A stretch of 64,000 nucleotides of DNA from Microbacterium arborescens (GTDB lineage: Bacteria; Actinomycetota; Actinomycetes; Actinomycetales; Microbacteriaceae): NCBI GenBank assembly GCA_003339645.1, contig QNUV01000041.1, positions 744,001 to 808,000 of the forward strand, read 5' to 3'. Position 1 is the stretch's first letter; each line of letters begins with the position of its first letter. A program made the translations under genes and the position numbers. Of this stretch, positions 47,941 through 60,705 are shown piece by piece. The notes under the pieces were generated by a model. That model did not search any database, was not told the origin of the DNA, and was given only the letters and a program-made list of their open reading frames with translations.

Positions 47941-49157
47941 TGGGGGCGGCACTGCCGATCGGTGATCCGGTGCCGGCCGGCGGCACCCTGCCGGACGACC
48001 TCGTCATCGACCCCGACGTGCCCTTCGGGGTCTACCTGCACGTCCCCTTCTGCCGGGTCCGGTGCGGATACTGCGACTTCAACACCTACACGGCCACCGA
48101 GCTGCGGGGCGCGCGGCAGGACGCGTACGCCGACGAGGTGCTGCGCGAGATCGCGCTGTCGGCGTCCGTGATCGACGAGCGCGGCCCCCGCCGTCCGGCG
48201 CAGACGGTGTTCTTCGGCGGCGGCACCCCCACGCTGCTTCCCGCCGGCGACCTCGCGCGGATGCTGCGGGGAGTACGTGACACCTTCGGCATCGCCGCCG
48301 GGGCGGAGGTCACCGTCGAGGCCAACCCGGACACGATGAGCGCGCGGGTCGCCGACGAGTTGGCCGCGGCCGGTGTGACGCGCCTGTCGATCGGCATGCA
48401 GTCCGCCGTACCGCACGTGCTGGCCGCGCTCGATCGCACGCATGACCCCGCGAACGTGTCCACCGCCGTCGCCGCCGCGCGGGGAGCCGGACTCGACGTC
48501 TCGGTCGACCTGATCTACGGTGCGCCGGGGGAGAGCCTCGACGACTGGCGGCGCTCGGTCGACACCGCGGTAGCGCTCGAGCCCGACCATGTGTCCGCCT
48601 ACGCGCTGATCATCGAGGAGGGCACCCGTCTCGAGCGGCAGATCCGCCGCGGCGAGGTGGCCGCGCCCGACGACGACCTGCAGGCCGACATGTACGAACT
48701 GGCCGATGACCGACTCGCCGTCGCCGGCTTCTCCTGGTACGAGGTCTCGAACTGGGCCCGGTCGGCCGACCAGCGCTCGCGCCACAATCTCGCCTACTGG
48801 CGGGGAACCGACTGGTGGGGATACGGACCGGGCGCCCACAGCCACCTCGCGGGCCTGCGATGGTGGAACGTCAAGCACCCGGCCGCATACGCCCAGCGTC
48901 TTGCAGCAGGCGATTCACCCGCGGCCGGACGCGAGCGCCCCGATGCCGATGCCCGTCGTCTGGAGTCCGTGCTCCTGCGTTCGCGGATCGTCGACGGACT
49001 CGCGATCGACGATCTGGACGCCGACGCACGCCCGTCCGTGGCCTCCCTCATCGCCGACGGTCTCATCGAAGGCGCCGCAGCCGTACGCGGTCGCGTCGTC
49101 CTCACCCGGCGCGGACGCCTCATGGCCGATGCGGTCGTGCGCGCGCTCACGGAGTGA
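47940..49157 (+). CDS. hemW: radical SAM heme chaperone HemW
   Basis: 405 aa. Radical SAM cluster CxxxCxxC in LHVPFCRVRCGYCDFNTYT (about residue 40), then VFFGGGTPTLLPA, EANPDTMSA, RLSIGMQSAV and VSVDLIYGAPGES. The C-terminal HemN_C region ends in the wHTH part (RSRIVDGLAIDDL). HemW-type proteins carry heme; this one has the extra Cys spacing of HemW rather than HemN. The start ATG 47940 overlaps the DUF1990 stop; the frame open to 47226 is shadow. It commonly precedes hrcA. Confidence 0.95.
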   Translation: MGAALPIGDPVPAGGTLPDDLVIDPDVPFGVYLHVPFCRVRCGYCDFNTYTATELRGARQDAYADEVLREIALSASVIDERGPRRPAQTVFFGGGTPTLLPAGDLARMLRGVRDTFGIAAGAEVTVEANPDTMSARVADELAAAGVTRLSIGMQSAVPHVLAALDRTHDPANVSTAVAAARGAGLDVSVDLIYGAPGESLDDWRRSVDTAVALEPDHVSAYALIIEEGTRLERQIRRGEVAAPDDDLQADMYELADDRLAVAGFSWYEVSNWARSADQRSRHNLAYWRGTDWWGYGPGAHSHLAGLRWWNVKHPAAYAQRLAAGDSPAAGRERPDADARRLESVLLRSRIVDGLAIDDLDADARPSVASLIADGLIEGAAAVRGRVVLTRRGRLMADAVVRALTE

Positions 49158-49189
49158 TCGCGAGGAGACGCCCTGCGTCGCCCACGCGG

Positions 49190-49221
49190 TAGAATTGGCA
49201 CTCGCAGACATCGAGTGCCAA
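49190..49221 (+). promoter_or_regulatory. hrcA promoter with CIRCE operator
   Basis: TTGGCACTC (49195-49203), 9-nt spacer, GAGTGCCAA (49213-49221): a perfect inverted repeat matching the HrcA operator CIRCE (TTAGCACTC-N9-GAGTGCTAA) with one symmetric change. TAGAAT at 49190-49195 is the likely -10, so HrcA bound here would cover the transcript start: autorepression relieved on heat stress. Confidence 0.95.
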
Positions 49222-49237
49222 ACAGGAGGTGACGGAC

Positions 49238-50275
49238 ATGGTCTCAGAGCGCGGACTGCAGGTGCTGCGGGCGATCGTGCAGGACTATGTCGACACCCGC
49301 GAGCCCGTGGGAAGCAAGTCGATCGTCGAACGCCACGCCTTCGGCGTCTCGGCCGCGACGATCCGCAACGACATGGCGCTCCTCGAGGACGAGGAGCTCA
49401 TCGCAGCGCCCCACACGTCATCCGGACGCGTCCCGACCGACAAGGGATACCGCGTCTTCGTCGATCACCTGGCGGGGCTGCGTCCTCTGAGCGCGGCCCA
49501 GCGCGCGGCGATCACGACCTTCCTCGACGGCCCGACCGACCTCGACGACCTTCTCGTCCGCACGGTGCGCGCTCTCACTCAGCTGACCGGCCAGGTCGCG
49601 ATGGTGCAGTATCCGTCGTTCGCCCGCGCCCAGGTGTCGCACCTCGAGCTGGTCGACCTCGGCGGCGGACGTCTCGTCGTCATCGTCGTGACCGATACCG
49701 GCCGCGTCTCGCAGCGCGTGGGAGTCGTGCGGACCGTGCTCGATGAAGGGCAGTTCGCCGTGGCCAAGGCGACGCTGCGCGCGGCCGTCACCGGCGCGGC
49801 CGTTCGCGATGCGGTCACCGCCGTCTCGGCGCTCGCGGAGGGTGACTCGGTCGGCGATCCGATCGGCGACGCGGTGCGGGAGATCGCTCGGATCCTCGTC
49901 GAAGAGCTCGAGACGTTCCGCCAGGACCGGCTCGTGATGGCTGGAACGGCCACCCTCGCCCGCCGCGAGGCCGACTTCCGCGGAAGCATCTACCCGCTTC
50001 TCGAGGCCATCGAGGAGCAAGTGACTCTGCTCAGGCTCATGGGCGAGATGGTCGCCGACGACCGTGGCGTCGCAGCCCGTATCGGCCGCGAGAACGAGCC
50101 GTACGGGCTGTCCGAGGCGTCGGTCGTCACGAGCGACTACGACGTCCCGGGCTCGCGCGCCCGGGTCGGGCTCATGGGCCCCACCCGTATGGACTACCCG
50201 ACGAACCTCGCGACGGTCCGCGCCGTCGCGCATTACCTCAGCCGGCTCCTCGACGAAGACGAGAAGTCCCGCTGA
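49238..50275 (+). CDS. hrcA: heat-inducible repressor HrcA
   Basis: 345 aa. Winged-helix N-terminus: [20 protein letters not shown] and [18 protein letters not shown], then [18 protein letters not shown], the HrcA signature; GAF-like and dimerisation parts follow. ATG 49238 is chosen because AGGAGG (49224-49229) is 8 nt upstream; the in-frame GTG at 49229 would overlap it. It represses its own operon with dnaJ through the CIRCE site. Confidence 0.96.
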   Translation: MVSERGLQVLRAIVQDYVDTREPVGSKSIVERHAFGVSAATIRNDMALLEDEELIAAPHTSSGRVPTDKGYRVFVDHLAGLRPLSAAQRAAITTFLDGPTDLDDLLVRTVRALTQLTGQVAMVQYPSFARAQVSHLELVDLGGGRLVVIVVTDTGRVSQRVGVVRTVLDEGQFAVAKATLRAAVTGAAVRDAVTAVSALAEGDSVGDPIGDAVREIARILVEELETFRQDRLVMAGTATLARREADFRGSIYPLLEAIEEQVTLLRLMGEMVADDRGVAARIGRENEPYGLSEASVVTSDYDVPGSRARVGLMGPTRMDYPTNLATVRAVAHYLSRLLDEDEKSR

Positions 50276-50315
50276 CCCCCACCCACCCACGCCCCTCCGG
50301 GCGGAAAGGCGATCC

Positions 50316-51437
50316 GTGGCTGACCACTACGAGGTCCTGGGCGTCGCGCGCGACGCGTCGCCCGACGAGATCAAGAAGGCGTACCGACGCCTGGCACGAG
50401 AACTGCACCCCGACGTGAACCCGGGCGAGGATGCGTCCGAGCGGTTCAAGCTCGTCACACACGCTTACGACGTCCTCAGCGACCCCGAACAGCGTCAGCG
50501 CTACGACATGGGCGGCGACTCCGCCGGGGGCTTCGGCGGAGCCGCGGGCTTCGGCGGATTCAGCGACATCTTCGAGACCTTCTTCGGCGGCGGCGCCGGA
50601 GGCGGTGGTCGTGCCGGGCGCCCGCGCTCCCGACGCGAACGCGGGCAGGACGCCCTCGTCCGGGTCACGCTCGAGCTGGGCGACGTCGTGTTCGGCGTGC
50701 ATCGCGACATCGAGGTCGACACCGCGGTGCTCTGCGACACGTGCCAGGGCTCGTGCTGTCAGCCCGGAACGCAGCCGGTGACCTGCGACGTCTGCCACGG
50801 CGCGGGCAACGTGCAGCGCACCGTGCGCAGCCTCCTGGGCAACGTCGTGACGTCGCAGCCCTGCAACGTCTGCCAGGGCTACGGCACGACGATCCCGTAC
50901 CCGTGCACGACCTGCCAGGGGCAGGGACGCGTCCGGGCTCGCCGGACCGTCTCCCTCGACATCCCCGCCGGCGTCGAGACGGGACTGCGCCTGCAGCTTC
51001 CCGGATCCGGCGAGGTCGGCCCGGCCGGCGGCCCCAACGGCGACCTCTACCTCGAGGTCACGGTCGCTCCGCACGACGTGTTCAGCCGCGAGGGCGACGA
51101 CCTGCTCGCCACGCTCGAGGTGTCGATGCCCGACGCCGTCCTGGGCGCCACGACGACGATCGATTCGCTCGACGGTCCCGTCGATCTCGAGCTGCGTCCG
51201 GGCGTGCAGTCCGGCGATGTCCTCACCATCAAGGGTCGCGGGATCACCCCGCTTCGCGGCTCGACGCGCGGAGACCTGCGTGTCGGCGTCCACGTCGTCA
51301 CCCCGACGCGCCTCGACGCGAAGGAACGGGCGCTCATCGAGGAGCTGAAGAAGCGTACGAAGTCTCCGGCTCCGCAGCTCGCCGAGTTCCACCAGGGTCT
51401 CTTCGCCAAGCTCCGCGATCGCTTCCGGAACAGCTGA
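50316..51437 (+). CDS. dnaJ: chaperone DnaJ (DnaJ2 type)
   Basis: 373 aa. J domain with HPD in [14 protein letters not shown], a Gly/Phe-rich linker ([17 protein letters not shown]), four zinc-finger cysteine pairs ([32 protein letters not shown]) and a C-terminal substrate-binding domain. The first finger ends GSC instead of GxG, as in other actinobacterial DnaJ2. The start is GTG 50316 (GGAAAGG upstream). Part of the CIRCE operon, 40 nt after hrcA. Confidence 0.97.
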   Translation: MADHYEVLGVARDASPDEIKKAYRRLARELHPDVNPGEDASERFKLVTHAYDVLSDPEQRQRYDMGGDSAGGFGGAAGFGGFSDIFETFFGGGAGGGGRAGRPRSRRERGQDALVRVTLELGDVVFGVHRDIEVDTAVLCDTCQGSCCQPGTQPVTCDVCHGAGNVQRTVRSLLGNVVTSQPCNVCQGYGTTIPYPCTTCQGQGRVRARRTVSLDIPAGVETGLRLQLPGSGEVGPAGGPNGDLYLEVTVAPHDVFSREGDDLLATLEVSMPDAVLGATTTIDSLDGPVDLELRPGVQSGDVLTIKGRGITPLRGSTRGDLRVGVHVVTPTRLDAKERALIEELKKRTKSPAPQLAEFHQGLFAKLRDRFRNS

Positions 51438-51441
51438 GCCC

Positions 51442-52170
51442 ATGGCTCTGCACTTCCTCGTCGACCCGCCGCTCATCGCGCGGCCGGGCGAGTCCGTCGA
51501 GCTCACCGGCGCCGAAGCACACCACGCGGCGGGCGTGCGACGCGTGCGGGTCGGTGAGGCGGTGACCGTCGGCGACGGCGCGGGAGCCTGGCTGGAGGGA
51601 AGCGTCACGGCGGCCGACCCCAAGCTGGTGCGCATCGACGTGATCTCTCGCGTCGAGCACCCCGCGCCCGCACGGCGTGTGACGCTGATCCAGGCGCTCG
51701 CGAAGGGCGATCGCGACGAGCTCGCGGTGCAGGCCTGCACCGAGCTGGGTATCGATGCGATCATCCCCTGGCAGGCTGGTCGAAGCGTCTCGCGGTGGAA
51801 CGGGCCGAAGGTCGAGCGCGGTGTGCAGCGATGGGCGACCATCGCGCGCGAGGCGGCGAAGCAGGCGCATCGCGCCTGGCTGCCCGTCGTCGCAGCCCCC
51901 GTGTCGACCTCCGACATCGCGGCGCGGTGCGGTTCCGAGCGGGTGTTGGTGCTCGAGCCGACGGCGACGCGGCGACTGAGCGATGTCGAGCTGAGCGACG
52001 GCGACGTGTCTCTCGTCGTCGGTCCGGAGGGTGGGATCGCAGCCGATGAGCTCGACGCGCTCGTCGCCGCCGGTGCACTCACGGTGCGCTTGGGCGACAC
52101 GGTCCTGCGGACCTCCACGGCCGGTCCCGCCGCGCTCGGCGTCGTCAACGTCGCCCTCGGGCGCTGGTGA
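51442..52170 (+). CDS. rsmE: 16S rRNA m3U1498 methyltransferase
   Basis: 242 aa, SPOUT family. PUA-like N-terminus (ALHFLVDPPLIARPGESVEL, GAEAHHAAGVRRVRVGE), then the knotted SAM site: LVVGPEGGIAADELDALVAA and LGDTVLRTSTAGPAALGVVN. It is 4 nt after dnaJ in the same operon, a conserved arrangement. Confidence 0.95.
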   Translation: MALHFLVDPPLIARPGESVELTGAEAHHAAGVRRVRVGEAVTVGDGAGAWLEGSVTAADPKLVRIDVISRVEHPAPARRVTLIQALAKGDRDELAVQACTELGIDAIIPWQAGRSVSRWNGPKVERGVQRWATIAREAAKQAHRAWLPVVAAPVSTSDIAARCGSERVLVLEPTATRRLSDVELSDGDVSLVVGPEGGIAADELDALVAAGALTVRLGDTVLRTSTAGPAALGVVNVALGRW

Positions 52171-52218
52171 CGCCGAGCCGTCCGTCCCGTCGCCGGGCCC
52201 CGTCGATAGACTGAACGC

Positions 52219-52566
52219 ATGAGCGAACCGTCTGTCTTCACGCGCATCCTCCGCGGCGAGATCCCCTCCGAGGTCATCGCGGAGACAGAGAACGCGTTCG
52301 CCATCCGCGACATCGCACCGCAGGCGCCCGTCCACCTCCTCGTGATCCCCAAGACCGAGCGCTACCGCACGGTCGTCGAGCTCGCCGCAGGCGATCCCGA
52401 CCTCCTCAGCGAACTCGTGGGGCTCGCCAACGCCGTCGCCGCCGAACACTCCGACGGCGACTTCCGACTGATCTTCAACACCGGCCCCGGAGCGGGACAG
52501 ACCGTGTTCCACGTTCACGCCCACGTCCTCGCCGGTGGCCTCTCCGAAGGGAGCCTCGGTGGCTGA
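52219..52566 (+). CDS. HIT family nucleotide-binding protein
   Basis: 115 aa. N-terminal SVFTRILRGEIPSEVI and the histidine triad in GQTVFHVHAHVLAGG (HVHAH). HINT/Hit-type hydrolases act on AMP-lysine or aminoacyl-AMP bonds. TAGACT ends 6 nt before the ATG, giving this gene its own leaderless promoter inside the hrcA-era cluster. Its end overlaps phoH by a few codons. Confidence 0.93.
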   Translation: MSEPSVFTRILRGEIPSEVIAETENAFAIRDIAPQAPVHLLVIPKTERYRTVVELAAGDPDLLSELVGLANAVAAEHSDGDFRLIFNTGPGAGQTVFHVHAHVLAGGLSEGSLGG

Positions 52567-53650
52567 TGCTTCCGAACCCGCCGTCGCGACGATCCTCGCC
52601 GACGGTGTCGCCATGGTCCAGCTGCTCGGACCCCAAGACCGTCTCCTCCGCGTCGTCGAGCGGGAGCACCCCGACGTCGACGTCCTGGTTCGCGGCAACG
52701 AGATCACCCTCACCGGAACGGCGGATGCCGTCGCCGCGGCCCGATCGCTCGTCGACGAGCTGATCGCCATGGCTCGCGCCGGGCAGGGGCTCGACCCGAG
52801 CGATGTCACGACGTCCAGCCGCATCCTCCAGCGCCGGAGCGGCGATGAGGGGCCCCGTCCTTCCGAGGTGCTGGGCGAGGCGATTCTGTCCTCGCGCGGC
52901 AAGGTCATCCGCCCCAAGACCCTCGGTCAGAAGGCCTACGTCGACGCGATCGACGAGAACACGATCGTCTTCGGCATCGGTCCGGCCGGAACCGGCAAGA
53001 CGTACCTCGCGATGGCCAAGGCGGTGCAGGCCCTGCAGCGCAAGGAGGTCAATCGCATCATCCTGACGCGTCCCGCCGTCGAAGCGGGCGAGCGCCTGGG
53101 GTTCCTTCCCGGCACTCTCACCGACAAGATCGATCCCTACCTGCGGCCGCTCTACGACGCCCTCAACGAGATGCTCGATCCCGAGCTGGTCCCCAAGCTC
53201 ATGGCCACGGGCACGATCGAGGTCGCCCCGCTGGCGTACATGCGCGGACGCACCCTGAACGACTCGTTCGTGGTGCTCGACGAGGCCCAGAACACCACCC
53301 CCGAGCAGATGAAGATGTTCCTCACGCGTCTCGGGTTCGGTACGCGCATGGTCGTCACCGGCGACATCACGCAGGTGGACCTTCCTCAGGGAACATCGGG
53401 GCTCCGAACCGTGACGCGTGTTCTGAATAACATCGACGACATCCACTTCGCGACCCTCACGAGCGACGACGTCGTTCGACACACGCTCGTCGGCCGCATC
53501 GTCGACGCGTACAGCGAGTACGACGAGCAGCGTCTCGCCGCCCGCCGTGAGCGCGACGAGGCGAGTGAGTTCGCCAACCGGGCCGAGCGGCGCACCGCGA
53601 CACGGCCCGCCGGTCCGCGCGACCGACTCCCGAAACGAGGACGCTCATGA
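52559..53650 (+). CDS. phoH: PhoH family ATPase
   Basis: 363 aa. KH-like N-terminal part, then a P-loop GIGPAGTGKTYLAMAKAVQA (about residue 141), LTRPAVEAGERLGFLPG and VVLDEAQNTTPEQMKMFL, the core of PhoH/YbeZ. It partners YbeY in RNA metabolism. Start choice: GTG 52559 with AAGGGAG 9 nt upstream; GTG 52535 is possible but lies deeper in the HIT gene. The stop overlaps the ybeY ATG. Confidence 0.94.
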   Translation: MADASEPAVATILADGVAMVQLLGPQDRLLRVVEREHPDVDVLVRGNEITLTGTADAVAAARSLVDELIAMARAGQGLDPSDVTTSSRILQRRSGDEGPRPSEVLGEAILSSRGKVIRPKTLGQKAYVDAIDENTIVFGIGPAGTGKTYLAMAKAVQALQRKEVNRIILTRPAVEAGERLGFLPGTLTDKIDPYLRPLYDALNEMLDPELVPKLMATGTIEVAPLAYMRGRTLNDSFVVLDEAQNTTPEQMKMFLTRLGFGTRMVVTGDITQVDLPQGTSGLRTVTRVLNNIDDIHFATLTSDDVVRHTLVGRIVDAYSEYDEQRLAARRERDEASEFANRAERRTATRPAGPRDRLPKRGRS

Positions 53651-54111
53651 CCATCGAGATCACCAACGAATCCGGCGTCTCCGTCGACGAGACCGTGCTG
53701 CTGCGGCTGACCGAGCACAACCTCGCGCAGCTGAACGTCAGCCCGGACGCCGACCTCGCCATCCTCCTCGTCGACGAGGGCGCCATGGAGTCTCTGCACG
53801 TGCAGTGGATGGACGAGCCCGGACCCACCGACGTGCTGAGCTTCCCCATGGACGAGCTGCGCCCGGGGACCGAGGACGCACCCACCCCGCCGGGACTCCT
53901 CGGCGACATCGTGCTGTGCCCGCAGGTCGCCGAGGCGCAGGCGCAGGCCGCGCGTCACACCACACTCGACGAGCTCATCCTCCTGACGACGCACGGACTG
54001 CTGCATCTGCTGGGATTCGACCACGCCGAGCCGGAAGAGGAGCGCGAGATGTTCGGACTTCAGCGCGAGCTGATCTCGGCCTTCCACGCGAGCGAGCGCC
54101 GCCGCGCGTGA
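53647..54111 (+). CDS. ybeY: endoribonuclease / rRNA maturation factor YbeY
   Basis: 154 aa. Zinc site HGLLHLLGFDH (H-x3-H-x5-H), preceded by PTDVLSFPMDE. Acts in 16S rRNA 3' maturation with PhoH and Era, its neighbours here. ATGA overlap with phoH and GTGA overlap with the next gene. Confidence 0.96.
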   Translation: MTIEITNESGVSVDETVLLRLTEHNLAQLNVSPDADLAILLVDEGAMESLHVQWMDEPGPTDVLSFPMDELRPGTEDAPTPPGLLGDIVLCPQVAEAQAQAARHTTLDELILLTTHGLLHLLGFDHAEPEEEREMFGLQRELISAFHASERRRA

Positions 54112-55436
54112 CCGTCTTCCTCCTCGTCCTCGGCGCGGTGTTCCTCGTCGCGCTCGGGGGCTTGATGGCCGCTCTCGACGCCGCGCTCGGTGTCACCTCA
54201 CGGGCGGACCTCGCTGACTGGGCCGAGTCGAGCCGACGACAGCAGGCCCTCCGCCGCATCGCCGACGACACCACGGCCCACGCCAACGCCGTCGTGTTCA
54301 TCCGCATCCTCGCCGAGTCGACCGCAGCGGTGTTCGTCACCGCCGCGCTGACGCTGGCGCTCGAGAACCTGTGGTGGGCGATCCTCGTCGCCGCCCTCCT
54401 CATGACGGCGGTGTCGTTCGTCCTGGTCGGTGCGAGTCCGCGGTCGGTCGGTCGTCAGCACGCCCGGGGCCTCCTCATGGCGTGCGCCCCGATCGTGCGC
54501 GGCGCACGGATCGTGCTCGGCCCCCTCGCGCATCTCCTGGTGATCGTGGGCAATCGGGTGACGCCGGGGGTAGCCCGCGGCACGTCTTTCGCCTCGGAGG
54601 AACAGCTCTTGAGCATGGTCGACGAAGCGGTGTCGCAGGACCTCATCGAAGCCGATGATCGCGATCTCATCCACTCGGTCTTCGACTTCACCGACACACT
54701 CGTGCGTGCCGTGATGGTGCCTCGCACCGACATGGTGACGGTGCCGCAGACGGCGACGACCCACGAAGCGCTCGCGCTCTTCCTCGAGCGCGGCGTGTCG
54801 CGGGTCCCCGTCACCGACGACGAGCGCGATGACATCGTGGGGGTCGTCTACCTCAAGGACCTCGTGCAGTTCTCCTACGGCGAGGCCACCGGGTGGCGCG
54901 ATGTTCCCGTCGGCAGAGTCGCTCGCCCCGCGGTCTTCGTCCCGGAGTCGATGCGGGCCGAATCGCTGCTGCAGCAGATGAAGCGGGATGCCGTCCACGT
55001 GTGCCTCGTGGTCGACGAATACGGCGGCGTCGCCGGTCTCATCACCCTCGAGGACCTCATCGAAGAGCTCGTGGGTGAGATCGCCGACGAGTACGACCGT
55101 GGCGCAGCCGAGGTCGTCGAGCTCGAGCCCGGCCGCTACCGCGTGAGCGCGCGCCTGGGCCTGGATGAGGTCGGCGAGCTGTTCGGCATCGAGCTCGACG
55201 ACGACGACGTCGACTCCGTCGGCGGGCTGCTGGGAAAGACGCTCGGGCGGGTGCCGATGCCGGGCGCGACCGTGACCGTCGACGGGATCACCATCACCGG
55301 CGGCGTGTCGCGCGGACGCGGGCGGGGCCTCGCGACCGTCTTCGTCGAACGCGCCCCCGCCGACGAGACGGACGACACGACGCCCCCGCGGACCGGAGAG
55401 GTCCGCGTGGCACGAAGAGGAGACGACAGCAGATGA
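54108..55436 (+). CDS. CNNM/CorC (DUF21-CBS) transporter-like protein
   Basis: 442 aa. DUF21 membrane domain with about four hydrophobic segments (VFLLVLGAVFLVALGGLMAA first), then two CBS domains (VMVPRTDMVTVPQTAT; DAVHVCLVVDEYGGVAGLIT, LEDLIEELVGEIADEYD) and a C-terminal CorC_HlyC domain. Related proteins export Mg or Co ions. The start is GTG 54108, overlapping ybeY. It stands between ybeY and era, a conserved order in actinobacteria. Confidence 0.92.
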   Translation: MTVFLLVLGAVFLVALGGLMAALDAALGVTSRADLADWAESSRRQQALRRIADDTTAHANAVVFIRILAESTAAVFVTAALTLALENLWWAILVAALLMTAVSFVLVGASPRSVGRQHARGLLMACAPIVRGARIVLGPLAHLLVIVGNRVTPGVARGTSFASEEQLLSMVDEAVSQDLIEADDRDLIHSVFDFTDTLVRAVMVPRTDMVTVPQTATTHEALALFLERGVSRVPVTDDERDDIVGVVYLKDLVQFSYGEATGWRDVPVGRVARPAVFVPESMRAESLLQQMKRDAVHVCLVVDEYGGVAGLITLEDLIEELVGEIADEYDRGAAEVVELEPGRYRVSARLGLDEVGELFGIELDDDDVDSVGGLLGKTLGRVPMPGATVTVDGITITGGVSRGRGRGLATVFVERAPADETDDTTPPRTGEVRVARRGDDSR

Positions 55437-56328
55437 CCGCAGCAGAGACCCGGTCGGGGTTCGTGACCTTCGTCGGACGCCCCAATGTCGGGAAGTCCAC
55501 GCTGACGAACGCACTGGTGGGGGAGAAGGTCGCGATCACGAGCGACAAGCCCCAGACGACGCGGCGCGCGATCCGCGGCATCCTGAACCGGCCCGGTGGG
55601 CAGCTCGTCATCGTCGACACGCCCGGTATCCACAAGCCCCGGACCCTTCTCGGTCAGCGCCTGAACGACCTCGTCGAGCAGGTGCTCGGTGACGTCGATG
55701 TCATCGGCTTCCTCGTACCCGCCGTCGACAAGGTCGGGCCCGGCGACCGCCGTATCGCCGCCTCGCTCGACGGGTACCCGCGCGCCAAGAAGGTCGCCAT
55801 CGTGACCAAGACCGATCTGGCCTCCCGTGACGAGATCATGGAGCGCCTCATGGAGGTCGACAGCCTCCGCGAGGACTGGGCCGCGGTCATCCCGCTCTCC
55901 GCCGTCACCGAGGACCAGCTCGACGTGCTCGCCGACGAGCTGCTCGGGCTGATGCCCGAAGGGCCGGCGCTGTACCCCGACGACGTGGTGACGGATGAGT
56001 CGACGGAAGACCGCATCGCCGAGATCATCCGCGAAGCCGCGCTCGAAGGCGTCCGCGACGAGCTGCCCCACTCGATCGCCGTCACGATCGAGGATGTGGC
56101 GCCGCGCGAGGGCTCCGACCTGACCGACGTGTACGCCAACATCGTCGTCGAACGCGACAGCCAGAAGGCGATCATCATCGGTCGCAAGGGGTCGCGGCTC
56201 GCGGATGTCGGCGCGCGTGCGCGCGCGCAGATCGAACCCCTCGTGGGAACGCGGGTCTTCCTCTCGCTGCGCGTCCGCGTCGCGAAGGAGTGGCAGCGCG
56301 ACCCGAAGCAGCTCGGACGTCTCGGGTT

Positions 56329-56332
<4 letters not shown>
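55433..56332 (+). CDS. era: GTPase Era
   Basis: 30S assembly GTPase, 299 aa. G1 FVGRPNVGKSTLTNALVGEK, effector region SDKPQTTRRAIRGI, G3 VDTPGIHKPRTLLG, G4 TKTD; C-terminal KH domain with IIIGRKGSRLADVGARAR. ATGA overlap with the preceding gene. Its stop overlaps the convergent lipoprotein gene by 4 nt. Confidence 0.97.
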
Positions 56333-58897
<2,565 letters not shown>

Positions 58898-58909
58898 GGC
58901 TCGTCGCAC

Positions 58910-58952
58910 CCGCCGCGAGGCGGCCTCGCAGGTCGGGGCCGCCTCGCGGCGG
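58910..58952. terminator. terminator between leuA and the exonuclease gene
   Basis: Perfect 16-bp stem CCGCCGCGAGGCGGCC (58910-58925) / GGCCGCCTCGCGGCGG (58937-58952), between convergent genes. Confidence 0.85.
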
Positions 58953-58992
58953 CCTCAGCCGTTCGCCTATCGGGCCTCCGATCGCCTGCCTA

Positions 58993-59739
58993 TCAGCGGA
59001 TGGGCCACGACCCGTCGACGTCGGCGTCGATCCGTCCGATGCTGACGAAGTATTCGGTGAGACTCTGCGCCTGAGCCCGGGCCCAGCCGATCTGGCGGGT
59101 ATGCAGCTCGGCCGCGGTCGACGGCATCCCGTCGGCGAACCGCTCGGCGAGAGTCTGCGCGACGCGTCCCGCTGCGATCGCATCTGCGGAAGCCTCGTGC
59201 GCCCCGGTGAGCGTGACGGCGTAGTGCTCGGCGACGACAGACAGGGTGCGCTTCCCGCGGCGGTAGCGGTCGTACCGTTTGTCGATGACGAGCGGGTCGA
59301 TGACGGGGGAGGGCGAGAGGATCGGATCGATCCCGTGGCGCAGGGCCTCGTACTTCAGCATCGAGAAGTCGAACGGCGCGTTGTACGCCACCACCGGGAT
59401 GCCGGCGTCGAACAGGCCGCGCAAAGCCGCGACGACCTCCGTGATCACGTCTGACGCGGGCCGTCCGTGTCGGCGAGCGTGCTCGGTCGTGATGCCGTGG
59501 ATCGCCGCCGCACCATCGGGGATGTCGATTCCCGGGTCGGCCAGCCAGCTGTCGGCCCGCACGGGCGCGCCGTCGGCGTCGAGGAGGCCCACGTGCGCTG
59601 TGACGATGCGATCCGCCGCGACGTCGACGCCCGTCGTCTCGAGATCGAAGACCCCGACGACCTGGCACCATTCAGGTGCCGTGCAAGGCCACAGGTCGAG
59701 TTCGGGCGTAGCGACGACGAGGGGGCGGTCCGGCTCCAC
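58993..59739 (-). CDS. DEDDh-family 3'-5' exonuclease (DnaQ-like)
   Basis: 248 aa. ExoI VVGVFDLETTGVDVAADRIV (D/E of DEDDh, about residue 27), then AIHGITTEHARRHG, ExoII-type VAYNAPFDFSMLKYEAL, and ExoIII GAHEASADAIAAGRV (His-x4-Asp). Stand-alone, not fused to a polymerase, so a proofreading or repair/RNase role is open. The start is GTG 59739, 7 nt after TAGCCT (leaderless); the longer frame to 60138 is shadow of the divergent hydrolase. Confidence 0.9.
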   Translation of the reverse strand: MEPDRPLVVATPELDLWPCTAPEWCQVVGVFDLETTGVDVAADRIVTAHVGLLDADGAPVRADSWLADPGIDIPDGAAAIHGITTEHARRHGRPASDVITEVVAALRGLFDAGIPVVAYNAPFDFSMLKYEALRHGIDPILSPSPVIDPLVIDKRYDRYRRGKRTLSVVAEHYAVTLTGAHEASADAIAAGRVAQTLAERFADGMPSTAAELHTRQIGWARAQAQSLTEYFVSIGRIDADVDGSWPIR

Positions 59740-59805
59740 GGAATCGAGGCTACGGCCCGGGTCGGACACGCAGGATCCGACGCGCCGCATCCGTAGACTC
59801 GACGG

Positions 59806-60705
59806 GTGCCGACCGTCTCTCCGTACGACTCCCTGCTCGCACGCATCCCCGTGCGCCGCCTCGAGACCGAGGTCCTCGGCGGAACGACCGCGTACTGGGT
59901 CTACGGGCGCGACGATGCACCTCAGACACTCCTGGCCGTGCACGGCTTCCGGGGGGAGCACCACGGGCTCGAGCCCGTCGTCGCGCACCTCGCCGACGTG
60001 CGCGTCATCATGCCCGACCTGCCGGGCTTCGGAGAGACACCCGCGATACCGGGACGCGAACACGACCTCGAGACATACGCCGACTGGCTCACTGAATTCG
60101 CGGCCGCGGCCGCTCCCGGCGCGGTGGTCGTCGGCCACTCATTCGGCTCCATCGTCGCCTCCGCCGCGGTGGCGGGCGGGCTCCCGGCTCCCCGTCTGAT
60201 TCTCATCAACCCCATCGGCGCGCCCGCACTCGAAGGGCCGCGCGGCGTCTTCACGCGACTCGCCGTCTGGTACTACGACGTCGGGGCGCGCCTGCCGAGG
60301 CGAGTGGGGGAGGCGCTGCTGCGCAACCGCCTCATCGTCCGAGTGATGAGCCTGGCCATGGTCAAGACGCGCGACCGGACGCTGCGCCGGTTCGTCCACG
60401 AGCAGCACGACACCTACTTCTCGAGCTTCGCCGATCGCGACGTCCTCCGCGACGCGTTCGTGACGTCGGTCTCCAACGACGTCCGCGCGTTCGCTCCGCG
60501 CATCCCGCAGCCGACGTTGCTCATCGCCGCCGTTCAGGACGACATCACGCCGATCGAGGCCGAACGCCGGCTGCGCGAGCTGTTCCCTGCGGCCGAACTC
60601 GTCGAGATCGACGGTGTGGGCCATCTCATCCATTACGAGAAGCCCCGCGAGGCTGCCGCAGCGATCAAGCGGTTTCTCGCGCCTTCCGACGACGGTACGC
60701 GTTGA
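59806..60705 (+). CDS. alpha/beta hydrolase
   Basis: 299 aa. LLAVHGFRGEHHGLEPVVAH (oxyanion region), nucleophile Ser in AVVVGHSFGSIVASAAVAGG, acid in IAAVQDDITPIEAE and His in DGVGHLIHYEKP. No signal peptide. TAGACT ends 6 nt before the GTG start. Its 3' end overlaps the convergent CGNR gene by 41 bp. Substrate unknown. Confidence 0.9.
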   Translation: MPTVSPYDSLLARIPVRRLETEVLGGTTAYWVYGRDDAPQTLLAVHGFRGEHHGLEPVVAHLADVRVIMPDLPGFGETPAIPGREHDLETYADWLTEFAAAAAPGAVVVGHSFGSIVASAAVAGGLPAPRLILINPIGAPALEGPRGVFTRLAVWYYDVGARLPRRVGEALLRNRLIVRVMSLAMVKTRDRTLRRFVHEQHDTYFSSFADRDVLRDAFVTSVSNDVRAFAPRIPQPTLLIAAVQDDITPIEAERRLRELFPAAELVEIDGVGHLIHYEKPREAAAAIKRFLAPSDDGTR